DNA of 18,204 nt from an uncultured Eubacteriales bacterium. GTDB lineage: Bacteria; Bacillota; Clostridia; Oscillospirales; Acutalibacteraceae. How positions within the stretch are numbered: the stretch's first letter is position 1; each line of letters opens with the position of its first letter. A program made the translations under genes and the position numbers. The DNA is taken from positions 1-18,204 of the forward strand of contig CAKSKO010000005.1 in assembly GCA_934465125.1 (NCBI GenBank), read 5' to 3'. Positions 7,440 through 15,751 of this stretch are shown piece after piece. Below the pieces are notes generated by a model, which saw only the letters and a program-made list of their open reading frames with translations, was not told the DNA's origin and did no database searches.

Positions 7440-8966
7440 TTACCCAAAAATATTGTCTAACTTTTTGGGGGACTTCAAATCTCTTTGTGCGCTGCTTTTG
7501 ATCGATAGAAACAAACTTTGTTGCGATGCTTTTAGAAAACGTTTCATCGTGTTCCACGAATAAAATAGTTGGACGGTAGGTAAGCAACAGTTCTTCAATT
7601 TGGTTTCTGGATAAGATATCAATAAAATTCAGTGGTTCATCCCAAATATTATAGGTGCGCCTTTTCGCAGAGACTTCTCGCTATTAACACTTTTTTTCTG
7701 TCCGCTGCTGAGATGCTCCATATTTTTTTCAAACTGCACTCTTGAAAAGTCGAGCTTTCTTAAAATTGCTTTGAATAAGCTTTCGTCAATACCGTATTGC
7801 AAGGCGTATTGGGTGAGAGTGCCATGCAGACTATCGGTATTTTGTGGAATGTAAGAAATTTTAAGTTGGTCACTTTTGTTAACAATACCGCTATGGGGAA
7901 TATCCTCACCAAAGATCAGTTTTAGAATGCTAGATTTTCCGCATCCGTTTTTCCCAAAAAGTGCGATCCTGTCTTTTTGATGAACGGTAAAACTAATGTT
8001 CTGACAAACCTGGTTTTCACCATAAAAAATACAAATGTTTTCAAGGGAAACAAGATGGTCCGTATAATAGAAAAGAGGCCAAAGTTTAAGAGATTCGGTT
8101 GTATCAGTATTTTTTAAAAGGCCCTTTTTTGTTTAATTGCCGTTTGCTGTCTCGACTCAATAGTTTTTGTACGCTGCATCATTTTGGCTGATTTATGACC
8201 GATATATTTTCTATCGGGCCGTAGACCAGAATTTTTTGAGCCAAATTTTGTTTACTCGATGGAATCAGACCATCTTGCCGTGCGCTTTGCCGCAGAAGAG
8301 AGTCGTTTAATCTCCTTTTTTAGTCTTTCATTCTGAGAGCACTCAAAATGATCCTGTTGCTGTTTATTTTGCTGCCAAGATGAAAAATTCCCCTTTTGGA
8401 CCTCGATAGTTGGAGAGAATATGATCGGTACAAGCGTCTAAAAGTGCTCTGTTATGAGAAACCAGAAGATACCCTTGTTTCCTTTTTAAATAGTGGGAGA
8501 CAGCCGTTCTTGCTTTTGTATCGAGATGGTTGGTTGGTTCATCAATGAGCAAAAAACAATTTTCTTTTAGAAATAAAACAGCTAATAAAACTTTTGTTTG
8601 TTCCCCGTTTGAAAGCGTTGCAAACGGACGATACAATACGAAATCAGAAACATTCAAAAGAGAAAGTTCACGCACAATCTCCCCGTGAGCAAGATTCGGG
8701 CAAATATTTTCTATCACTTCAATTGTATCCATCTGTGTGTTGTCAACTGGATAAGGAAAGTATTCAAAAGTAGTGTTTGCAACAATTGTTCCACTGTATT
8801 CGTATTTCTCGAGCAGCAGATGCAAAAAAGTTGTTTTTCCTCTTCCATTTCTTCCAATTAATCCGATCTTCCAATTTGTATCAATTTGAAAGGTTGCATG
8901 TTCGAATATCATATCGTAACTGCCGTCGTAGCCAAACGTTAAATTGGTAACGGTAATGCAAGACAT
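7440..8966 (-). pseudogene. ABC-F ribosomal-protection ATPase (Lsa-like), degraded
   Basis: Reading several frames gives a full-length two-ATPase ABC-F protein of about 490-500 residues resembling the Lsa group (lincosamide/streptogramin A/pleuromutilin resistance). The intact first part (8966 to 8364) has Walker A GRNGRGKTT, signature LSNGEQTKVLLA and Walker B LLIDEPTNHLD. After that: an extra base near 8378-8381; an in-frame TAA at 8252-8254; a shift near 8121-8130; a shift in the T7 run at 7691-7697; and an extra base near 7645-7655. The second half still shows GKNGCGKSS, LSSGQKK and WDEPLNFID before TAA at 7440-7442. AAGGAGG (8977-8983) marks ATG 8966 as the original start. The first 200 codons could still be translated, but a single ATPase domain would not protect ribosomes. 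Confidence 0.9.
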
Positions 8967-8982
8967 AAGATTATTCCTCCTT

Positions 8983-9018
8983 AAAAATAAAAGCTGCAAG
9001 AAAGTTCATTCTTGCAGC
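8983..9018 (-). terminator. attenuator terminator in the ABC-F leader
   Basis: On the minus strand a perfect 10-bp stem GCTGCAAGAA/TTCTTGCAGC (9018-9009 with 9002-8993) with a six-base loop is followed at once by TTTTATTTTT (8992-8983). That tract runs into the ribosome site of the ABC-F gene. A terminator between promoter and ribosome site is the standard arrangement of ribosome-mediated attenuation in front of ABC-F resistance genes. Confidence 0.85.
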
Positions 9019-9080
9019 AAACAAAAGTCCTAGCCAATATCATCGTATTAAGGCAGAAAAAGTAAGCGAAAAGAGAAGGT

Positions 9081-9091
9081 AACTTTCTTGC
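9081..9091 (-). promoter_or_regulatory. antiterminator segment of the ABC-F leader
   Basis: Minus-strand GCAAGAAAGTT (9091-9081) is the exact 11-base complement of AACTTTCTTGC (9006-8996) inside the terminator, so their pairing would block termination. The same segment can instead pair with TTTCTTGC (9162-9155) inside the upstream ORF. That rival hairpin is extended by a second stem ACACAAT/ATTGTGT (9143-9137 with 9101-9095). Two exclusive folds are therefore possible. Confidence 0.75.
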
Positions 9092-9151
9092 TTGACACAA
9101 TAAAACAAACAGTCGCAAAACTCTATCGATCGTTTCATTGTGTTGTAAGTA

Positions 9152-9172
9152 TTAGCAAGAAAAATTACGCAT
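9152..9172 (-). CDS. six-residue leader peptide (upstream ORF) of the ABC-F attenuator
   Basis: ATG 9172 opens MRNFSC followed by TAA (9154-9152), preceded by a weak GAAGTG/AAAAG ribosome site. Its last codons (TTT TCT TGC) are the segment that pairs with the antiterminator. A ribosome stalled by an antibiotic here would cover that segment and free the antiterminator. This follows the known logic of ABC-F leaders; the peptide itself I do not recognise. Confidence 0.5.
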   Translation of the reverse strand: MRNFSC

Positions 9173-9204
9173 CTTTTCACTTCAAATCTTATATTTTCAA
9201 CATT

Positions 9205-9210
9205 ATTTTA
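9205..9210 (-). promoter_or_regulatory. extended -10 for the ABC-F leader transcript
   Basis: The minus strand reads TGTTAAAAT: TAAAAT (9210-9205) preceded by the TGn extension. No good -35 is visible 17 bases upstream. Transcription would start near 9198 and cover the upstream ORF and both alternative hairpins. Confidence 0.45.
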
Positions 9211-9266
9211 ACATATACAATTGGGAATAGTAAGGTGAATTATAAGATCATAAGCAGACCTTTTCC

Positions 9267-10550
9267 CTAAACTGTTTTTTCAGAGGATAGTCGTTTATCA
9301 ATCACGGCACAAAGTTTTCCTGTTCGCGGGTTTATTTCAAGTTCCTCAGTTGAAACAAAACGGATTTTCAGATCATGAATGAAGCCTTGCTTAACAGAAT
9401 CTAAAAACATCGGACGAACTTCATACAATTTTTTTCTCAGGATTTCTTCAATGGAAGGATCTGATTGCGAATCTGTTACCAATAGGATAGTTAAACAATC
9501 CTTTTGATCAAAATGTGTAATAATAGACTGGAAGGCTTTAATTGAAACAATGCCGTCTAATACCTTCAAAACAGTTTGAATGTCTTCAGGATAAATTGTG
9601 GTAACTCCAATACGCAACGCTGTCTCAGAACGTCCTAATAGCATAAATTTTCGATGGGGAGTCCCAACTGGTTCCACCCATTTCCCCATATCTCCTGCTG
9701 GATACCGAATAATGGGCATCAGTGTTCTAGTAAAATCGGTTGTTATGATTTTCCCTGCTTTTCCTTCTTCTATGATAGGCTTACCTGTTTGTTCATCGAT
9801 GATTTCAAGGGCTGCAAATGGATCGATCGCTCGATGCTCATTCAATCCGCAGGTTTGATCGGTCACGCCAATGGTGGATGCATCAACAGATGCATACCCT
9901 AAAGAAGAAAAGATAATGTCCGGGTAAATAGATTGAATAAAACGCCTTTGATCGGGATAGAATGTTTCTCCAGCAAAGCAGATGCCATCAAGATGAATAT
10001 TATTGATTTTGTTCTTCTTGATATAGTCGACAATTTTTAATAGAGTGGTTGGAGTACCCGCTAAGACGTTAATGTTATGTTCAAGCAATATCTCAATTGT
10101 TTTATCAATTTTGGTCACTCCAGAGATCGGGAAATGTACAGCTCTGAGATAGCCATGAGACAAAATCGTTTGCAGCGTCAGGAAGCTTGCATAGAGATTC
10201 CCAGAATAAAATAGATTTGCTACTCTATCTCCAGGGCGAATGGCAGGGATGATACCGAGTGTTGACATCAAAGAAATCGAATGCTCCCATTCGCTGTTTG
10301 TATAATAAGAGTATTTTGGATGACCGGTTGTTCCTCCACTTGTAAAAACAATCGCATCGGAAATGGACTCAGTTAAAATGCGGTTGTGCTGGGGCAAGTT
10401 TGCCTTCCAAAAAGCCGCTTGATCGATAATTGGAAGATCTGTCAGAGTGAAACCCGTATTTGGGACAGACTGGTATAAGTCATGGTAGAATCCAGAGTGT
10501 GTTCTAGCGAATCTTACAAGCTCAGAGAGTGAATATACCTTCCTTTTAAT
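9267..10550 (-). CDS. PaaK-like adenylate-forming enzyme (acyl-AMP/acyl-CoA ligase type)
   Basis: A 427-residue member of the phenylacetate-CoA-ligase-like group of adenylate-forming enzymes. The N-terminus (YSLSELVRFARTHSGFYHDLY) is the conserved helical opening. Then come the ATP loop FTSGGTTGHPK (about 69-79), a NLFYSGNLY segment, RYPAGDMGKW and the C-terminal RTGKLCAVID. It should activate a carboxylic acid as acyl-AMP; the second step is unclear. No ATG, GTG or TTG lies in frame before TTG 10397, which would cut off the conserved N-terminus. AAGGGGGG (10558-10569 region) lies seven bases before ATT 10550, so I take ATT as the start. The zinc-type Cys cluster of its paralogue upstream is absent (GTPH in place of CPCG). 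It is the last gene of the operon; no clear terminator follows. Confidence 0.85.
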   Translation of the reverse strand: MKRKVYSLSELVRFARTHSGFYHDLYQSVPNTGFTLTDLPIIDQAAFWKANLPQHNRILTESISDAIVFTSGGTTGHPKYSYYTNSEWEHSISLMSTLGIIPAIRPGDRVANLFYSGNLYASFLTLQTILSHGYLRAVHFPISGVTKIDKTIEILLEHNINVLAGTPTTLLKIVDYIKKNKINNIHLDGICFAGETFYPDQRRFIQSIYPDIIFSSLGYASVDASTIGVTDQTCGLNEHRAIDPFAALEIIDEQTGKPIIEEGKAGKIITTDFTRTLMPIIRYPAGDMGKWVEPVGTPHRKFMLLGRSETALRIGVTTIYPEDIQTVLKVLDGIVSIKAFQSIITHFDQKDCLTILLVTDSQSDPSIEEILRKKLYEVRPMFLDSVKQGFIHDLKIRFVSTEELEINPRTGKLCAVIDKRLSSEKTV

Positions 10551-10567
10551 AACAGAACCCCCCTTTT

Positions 10568-13054
10568 TTAATTGGTTCTAAGGTCAATCACATGTTTTAG
10601 TTTTCCGCTCTGCGGTGCGGTAATAAAATCTTGGTATGAGACAAAACAAATAGTCATAACGCCCAACTCAGAACGAATACTATCGTTTAAATCCGGATAA
10701 TAGAAAAGAAGAAAAGAAAGAATCTCTTTTTCCGAAGTCTGAAAATCATTCTGTAAATAAATTGTCATTAGATTTTTTTCTTTTTGATAGCTCAAAATAA
10801 GCTGTACAGCACCGCGATAATTACATTTCTCAGACAAAATAGAGCAAATAGTTTTATAATTGATATAGTTGGTGCCAAATTTAAAAATATCTCCAAATCG
10901 TCCGAGCAGCTCAAAACGCGGAGCACTTCTACCGCACGGACAAGGATCTAAAACCCATCTCCCCAGATCTCCGATTTCATAGCGGTAAATCGAGCCCTCT
11001 TTTTTGGAGCAACAACTCCAAACGAGCCGCCCAATTTCATCAAGCAAAACAGGTTCATCTGAATCCATCTTTAATATCTCGAGATATTTATAACCGTTCA
11101 TTACATGGTGGATGGTATTGGTACAATATTCGCAGCTATATCCCATACTCCCAATTTCATTACATCCGTAGACACAAGGGCGAATCTCCTGAACTGAAAA
11201 TTCGGATTTTAAATACTCGATTTGCTTTTTATCAAAATGTTCACCGCCGAAAAATATCTTTTGGATACCGCCATACTCCTTTAAAAGATCATGCTTTTGG
11301 TAAAATAACTTTAAAAGATAAGTTGGCATCCCCAATAGGGTGTTGACGCGGTGCTTTATAATTTCCTCTACAACGTAGTCGAGGTCATCTATACTGCTCA
11401 TAGGAAGCTGTACCATGTCGAGATACTCAAGTGCGCGATAAAAACTGATGAATCCGCCGTACAGCGCTCCGCTATAAAACAAATTCATACAAATATCTGT
11501 CTTAGGATTAATTCCTGCAGCAAAGCATGCCTGAGCAGCAAACGTTGCAACTTCGTTGCAGTCGGCATAATCATGCAAAGCATATGTATTGTTGCCAGAA
11601 CTTCCTCCGCTTTTCAAGACAAGGTATCCCTTTTTGAGAGGGATAGATTGCGAAAACTCTTCTTTTTTGAGAATAGGGGTTCCTTGAGGAAAGGGAGGTG
11701 GGGTTCCAGTGGAAATTTCGGAAAAGTTATACATTGTCTTGGGAATACAGTCGGATTGAATACTAATACGTTTTACATACCGTCGCAGTGCATAACTGCC
11801 ATCATGTGGCTCGCCAGCATACCCTGATAACATTTCACCACACCTTGTGATTCTGGAAACACCGCACTTAGTCAAAAGAGTACAAAGTTCTTCGAGTTCA
11901 GAGATATTGCATGATAGTCCAACTGTTTGCAAATAAAACTGATAAGGGCGCAACGTCTGAACAAGCTGTCTACGGTTTATCGGTTTAATCCAAATAGTTC
12001 GGTATAGAGGTGAAGCCTTTAATTCGCTGTGATATTCCGTTAAAACCCTCCAAGATTTGTCGGGAGCTTCTATTACAGATGTTTGGTCGAGCAATTGGTT
12101 AGCTTTTGCAAGGAGAGTAACAGAAGTAATTTCTGCTTGCGAATGGATATCAATAGAGGAGACTGGATATTTCACGGAGACGTTATCAAGTACTTCTGCG
12201 AACGATTTCGCAAACGCGTCGATTTGTTCTCTAGCGTCTGTTTCAAGATAAATGCATTGCGGAGCGCTACAAGACAGCTGGTTTCCGATGCAAATATCTT
12301 TTGCAATTGCGATCATCGTAGCTTTGTCAAACATACGGTCTTTCGAGAGATAGGAAAAGCTAATCCGTTGCCCCCAACAAATGACCGGTATTCCAAATGG
12401 AACAAGTGAACGAATGTTTTTTTCGGTCTCTTTCGATCCCCAGACGACAACCCCATCAGAAAAAGAAAATAACTTTTTTAAGAGTTCAGTTTGTTTGGAA
12501 GAGAATGTCATGACAGATATAAACGGACACAAAGAAGGCTCTTCATTAAGAAGCAGACGGAGAAGTTCTTCACAATAGGGGTTTCCTGAGGACGGAAGCT
12601 TTAAAATATTCACATTGCAGCTCAGAAGCCCCTCTAAAACAGTTAACATTGGAATCAAAACATCATTTGATGACGCGATATGCATCAATATACCCAAAGG
12701 ACAGTATCCTTCAAAAATTTCTTGTTGAAAGGAAATTCGTTTGATAGAAAACGGGTCTGAAGAACCGAGTTCCCGTTTCAGCTTTTGATATAAATTTTGA
12801 GAGGTGAGCAATTTCGATGTTTCAAAAATGATTTCCTTTGCGTCTTCTTTGGAAAACCCCATTGAATCTAATGCACTGTAAAGTTCAGGACAATTAGAGG
12901 TCTTTAGCCTTTTTGAAAGTTTATCTGCGGCGTCAATTACCAAATCAGGAGTGATTTTTGATAAAGGAAGATCTTCTTCTATTTGTTTCTGCAAGGTTTC
13001 GAGCATAGTAATAATTTGATAAGAAGGAAGTGATGTTCCTCGAAAAATTCCCAT
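10568..13054 (-). CDS. LuxC-like acyl reductase fused to a PaaK-like adenylating domain
   Basis: An 828-residue fusion. Residues 1 to about 430 match LuxC, the aldehyde-dehydrogenase-like acyl reductase of luminescence operons: EGYCPLGILMHIASSN and NVNILKLPSSGN (nucleotide-fold region), and the acyl-accepting cysteine Cys262 in QLSCSAPQ. Residues about 470-828 are an adenylate-forming domain of PaaK type: SGGSSGNNT loop (482-490), NLFYSGALYGG, GCNEIGSMGYSCEYC, YEIGDLGRW, CPCGR and GKLKHVID. In its ATP loop the usual Lys is Thr, which may weaken adenylation. The CEYC and CPCG pairs could bind zinc. The frame is open from 13195, but GGGGAGG in the end of luxE sits just before ATG 13054, four bases after the luxE stop; that is the start. 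Confidence 0.9.
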   Translation of the reverse strand: MGIFRGTSLPSYQIITMLETLQKQIEEDLPLSKITPDLVIDAADKLSKRLKTSNCPELYSALDSMGFSKEDAKEIIFETSKLLTSQNLYQKLKRELGSSDPFSIKRISFQQEIFEGYCPLGILMHIASSNDVLIPMLTVLEGLLSCNVNILKLPSSGNPYCEELLRLLLNEEPSLCPFISVMTFSSKQTELLKKLFSFSDGVVVWGSKETEKNIRSLVPFGIPVICWGQRISFSYLSKDRMFDKATMIAIAKDICIGNQLSCSAPQCIYLETDAREQIDAFAKSFAEVLDNVSVKYPVSSIDIHSQAEITSVTLLAKANQLLDQTSVIEAPDKSWRVLTEYHSELKASPLYRTIWIKPINRRQLVQTLRPYQFYLQTVGLSCNISELEELCTLLTKCGVSRITRCGEMLSGYAGEPHDGSYALRRYVKRISIQSDCIPKTMYNFSEISTGTPPPFPQGTPILKKEEFSQSIPLKKGYLVLKSGGSSGNNTYALHDYADCNEVATFAAQACFAAGINPKTDICMNLFYSGALYGGFISFYRALEYLDMVQLPMSSIDDLDYVVEEIIKHRVNTLLGMPTYLLKLFYQKHDLLKEYGGIQKIFFGGEHFDKKQIEYLKSEFSVQEIRPCVYGCNEIGSMGYSCEYCTNTIHHVMNGYKYLEILKMDSDEPVLLDEIGRLVWSCCSKKEGSIYRYEIGDLGRWVLDPCPCGRSAPRFELLGRFGDIFKFGTNYINYKTICSILSEKCNYRGAVQLILSYQKEKNLMTIYLQNDFQTSEKEILSFLLFYYPDLNDSIRSELGVMTICFVSYQDFITAPQSGKLKHVIDLRTN

Positions 13055-13058
13055 AAAA

Positions 13059-14204
13059 CTACCTCCCCAGCAATTCGGAAGCGCTGACAGCACAGCTTTT
13101 TGATATGCTTGTTCCTGCGCGACCAAGAACTTTGAAGTATGGCGTCGGTATTCCGCATCCGCATTGATCAGGTGGATGAAGTGTTGCCAGATCATTCATT
13201 AAAACGCTTACAGCGGGAACAGATAATAAGTGTGGAGAAACAAAATTTAAAAAACCAGGCTGATGATATCCTAGCACGTTGAGAGTCTTTACATCGCGAA
13301 TTATTACTCTGCTCCAGATCGGAACATGAAAGTGATGGTTCTTACATTCAATATAAGGGACACTGTGTTCCACAGAACCATAACCATCGCGGCAGAGTTC
13401 ATTTTGAATTCCAAGCTGCTCTTGAACCATGTGATATAGTTCTTTTTTAGAAATTTGCTGATGCGCTTGTCCCTTCCAGCCACCTCCTAATAGCATACTC
13501 GATCCGGGGGGAAGTTTAATAGGAGCAAGATTTCGTTCTCTCATCTTCTTGAGTGTAAAATACAAAAAAGAAGGAAACCCTAAAATTCGAACAGGTAGAT
13601 TTTCTTTTTCAAACTCATAAAGAGCGCGAATGCATCCGTGAATATCAAAATCATGCCCAGTTCCATTGCTTAATAGCGCGAAGACTATCCTGTTTGCAGG
13701 AGCAAAGGATGTTAGTAATAAATCGGTATGAGCAGTACCTAGATTCGATTGAGAGGTTGACTCATAGGTGTATAGTAGATAATTTGTTTGTTGTTTACTA
13801 ATAAATCCAATGGCGTCCATTGTGTTTCGGACCATCGTTTCTCCAGCGTCCCAACTTTCTTTATCAAAGAACATTTGGCTTTTTTGACCACTTGTCCCAG
13901 AAGAGGTTAGATGAAGGGTGACGGCATCTTTAGGGATACTTAGTAGTTCATGTGTTTTAAAGAAATTTGCATGTAAAACAGGCAGTTTCTCTAGACCACG
14001 TGAAGTTTGCAAAGCTTTGGGGTCAAAGAGATCTCGTTGCAGCATCTTTTGATAAAAATTACAATTTTTAATATGATATTCTACTACTTCCTGCATTGCG
14101 AGCAGAAATAAGTCGTGAGTTTCCTTTATATTGTAAATGTCATTGCAGTCAAATAACTTTTTTCGGTTTTTTAGTGTCATATCAGTCGGGGATGTTATGA
14201 CCAT
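13059..14204 (-). CDS. LuxE-like acyl-protein synthetase
   Basis: A 381-residue protein of LuxE family length (LuxE is about 370-380). It has the family's ATP loop LTSSGTSGQKS (about 100-109), the central LLGGGWKG motif, GYGSVEHSVPY and a CGCGIPTPYFKVLGR segment. A cysteine ten residues from the end (Cys371, in SKSCAV) lies where LuxE carries its acyl group (Cys364 in the Vibrio/Photobacterium enzymes). In luminescence, LuxE activates a fatty acid as acyl-AMP, takes the acyl group on this Cys and hands it to LuxC. The next gene starts four bases later and encodes a LuxC domain, so the same hand-over is likely. I chose ATG 14204 over 14261, which overlaps the upstream gene. Confidence 0.9.
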   Translation of the reverse strand: MVITSPTDMTLKNRKKLFDCNDIYNIKETHDLFLLAMQEVVEYHIKNCNFYQKMLQRDLFDPKALQTSRGLEKLPVLHANFFKTHELLSIPKDAVTLHLTSSGTSGQKSQMFFDKESWDAGETMVRNTMDAIGFISKQQTNYLLYTYESTSQSNLGTAHTDLLLTSFAPANRIVFALLSNGTGHDFDIHGCIRALYEFEKENLPVRILGFPSFLYFTLKKMRERNLAPIKLPPGSSMLLGGGWKGQAHQQISKKELYHMVQEQLGIQNELCRDGYGSVEHSVPYIECKNHHFHVPIWSRVIIRDVKTLNVLGYHQPGFLNFVSPHLLSVPAVSVLMNDLATLHPPDQCGCGIPTPYFKVLGRAGTSISKSCAVSASELLGR

Positions 14205-14238
14205 TTTCTCGGGTCCCTGCCTTTTTTTAAAATAAAAC

Positions 14239-15693
14239 TTATACAATATAACTCGGATCAAATCTTTTAATATGCTCTAAAAGATCATAAAAACATCCTT
14301 CTGTCCGAATCAACTGGTAATTAACGGCATTACCCATCAAGTTCTGCATCAGCAGAAAATCTCCTTCTGCGGTATGAGGAAGCAGACCTGTAAAGAAAAA
14401 ACCACATTCTTTTGCGATATCATAAAGGAAAGGTGCGCTTTGATCACAAAGTGGAATCATAAGTTCTATCATTTCAACTTTTTGTAATTTTAATAGATAA
14501 ACTTCTTCCTTGAGTTGCTGGAATAAATCTTTACCGCTTTTGATAATTTTAATAGTAGCGGATTTGGTTTTCAGAGAAAGGTCTATGATGAGATCCGTTT
14601 CCTCAATGATAGGACTTGCAGGGGTTCCAACCAAAGGAGTGATCCCGCAATCAGAATAAATCGAGAGCAAACATTTCTTCTGCTCTTCAGGCAAAAAAAC
14701 GACAGGTTTATAGTTATCGTCATAAGATAAATAAGCAATGCAGAGATCCAAACGTCGCTCTTTATCTGATGAATAAGATGTTTCAAGCCGCTCTGGAATA
14801 TGAGAAAGAGAAAATCCGCAGGGCTGAAATCCTGCTGCTAATACAATATGCTGCATGTGTGTGTGATACGTGACAGGACGGACATAAAGACCATTAATTG
14901 GAAGTTTTTTTCCAAATTCTATTAAAGTTTTTGTTAAGTTTTTTGTCAAAGAAAGTCGTCTGAAGTCTTTCTTTACAACTCCCATTGCAACCTCAGCGAG
15001 AGCAGGCGTTAGTTCACAAATGCTTAGGGCCAGATGTCCTCCAATTTCGCCTTGTTCGCCAACGGCGATAAACGGATATAATGTTCCGTTTTTCATGTTT
15101 TGTACGAAATATTCCGGATAATAAATATCCTCGTAGGGGTAAGAATATCCGTATTCGTCATAGACGCATTGTGCAACATTGATTGCTTCTTCCTCTTTGA
15201 TTAGACGATAGGAAAAAGAGATCTGTTGTATCTTCGGAGAAATAATTTCTTCTTTTTTTTCATAAATCTGTGCTTTCGCAAAATATTTAATAAGTTTTGT
15301 CTCTCTTCCGCCTGTCCCGTGATTCTTAATGGAAATGCGGTCTACGAAGCTGTTGATCAAATGCATTGAGAGTTTTTTTCCGGAGCAGATATTATCTTGA
15401 TCCATAATATCATAGGAACAAGGTTTGAAATCTGTTTTACCGGGAATCCCTTTGTCGTAGATGGAAATTTGCACCCTGCTTAGATTTTTTTCAAGAGAAA
15501 TTTCTAACATTTGCTCCATATTGTCTGTAAACGCATTGTGTAAAATATGAACAAGTATTTCTTCAAGCGCAATAGAAAAGTACATGCTTTGTTTCTTCGT
15601 AAAGCCACAAAATATAAGAATACTTTTTATGTATTCGATCGTTGCTGGGACATAACAGAGATGATTTTTAATTTTTAAATTGGTAATTTGCAA
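14239..15693 (-). CDS. RsbW-like ATPase domain fused to a GNAT-like acetyltransferase
   Basis: A 484-residue two-part protein. Residues 1 to about 140 resemble anti-sigma-factor serine kinases (GHKL fold): N-box ALEEILVHILHNAF, G1-like YDKGIPGKTDF and a G2-like LSMHLINSF. The N-box Asn that holds Mg2+ is His49, and the G2 glycine is Ser, so ATP binding may be lost. Residues about 155-484 hold a GNAT-like fold: LIKEEEAINVAQCVYDEYGYSY, an IAVGEQGEIGGHLAL strand, EVAMGVVKKDFRRLSLTKNL (acetyl-CoA loop region) and AAGFQPCGF. Fusions of this type are known in bacteria and archaea as I recall. No ATG fits; TTG 15693 is the best start, after GAAAGG, but its spacing is long. Substrate unknown. Confidence 0.75.
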   Translation of the reverse strand: MQITNLKIKNHLCYVPATIEYIKSILIFCGFTKKQSMYFSIALEEILVHILHNAFTDNMEQMLEISLEKNLSRVQISIYDKGIPGKTDFKPCSYDIMDQDNICSGKKLSMHLINSFVDRISIKNHGTGGRETKLIKYFAKAQIYEKKEEIISPKIQQISFSYRLIKEEEAINVAQCVYDEYGYSYPYEDIYYPEYFVQNMKNGTLYPFIAVGEQGEIGGHLALSICELTPALAEVAMGVVKKDFRRLSLTKNLTKTLIEFGKKLPINGLYVRPVTYHTHMQHIVLAAGFQPCGFSLSHIPERLETSYSSDKERRLDLCIAYLSYDDNYKPVVFLPEEQKKCLLSIYSDCGITPLVGTPASPIIEETDLIIDLSLKTKSATIKIIKSGKDLFQQLKEEVYLLKLQKVEMIELMIPLCDQSAPFLYDIAKECGFFFTGLLPHTAEGDFLLMQNLMGNAVNYQLIRTEGCFYDLLEHIKRFDPSYIV

Positions 15694-15751
15694 AATAACA
15701 TCAACTGCCTTTCAAAATCAAATGAATTTTAAGTAGAAGAAAAAAGAAGAG

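Noticed and set aside
9220..9266. Terminator after the last operon gene
   Set aside because: The best stem (AAGGTC/GATCTT) has six pairs with a G-U and no T-tract; read-through into the ABC-F leader remains possible.
9088..9270. Plus-strand 60-residue frame opposite the ABC-F leader
   Set aside because: It lies antisense to the attenuator, has no ribosome site and resembles no protein; the base pattern is explained by the minus-strand hairpins.
11351..11827. Plus-strand 158-residue frame
   Set aside because: It is antisense to the conserved PaaK-like domain of the LuxC fusion, and its product shows no recognisable motif.
13055..13195. N-terminal extension of 47 residues on the LuxC fusion
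   Set aside because: It overlaps the luxE coding region in another frame, while a good ribosome site sits before ATG 13054.
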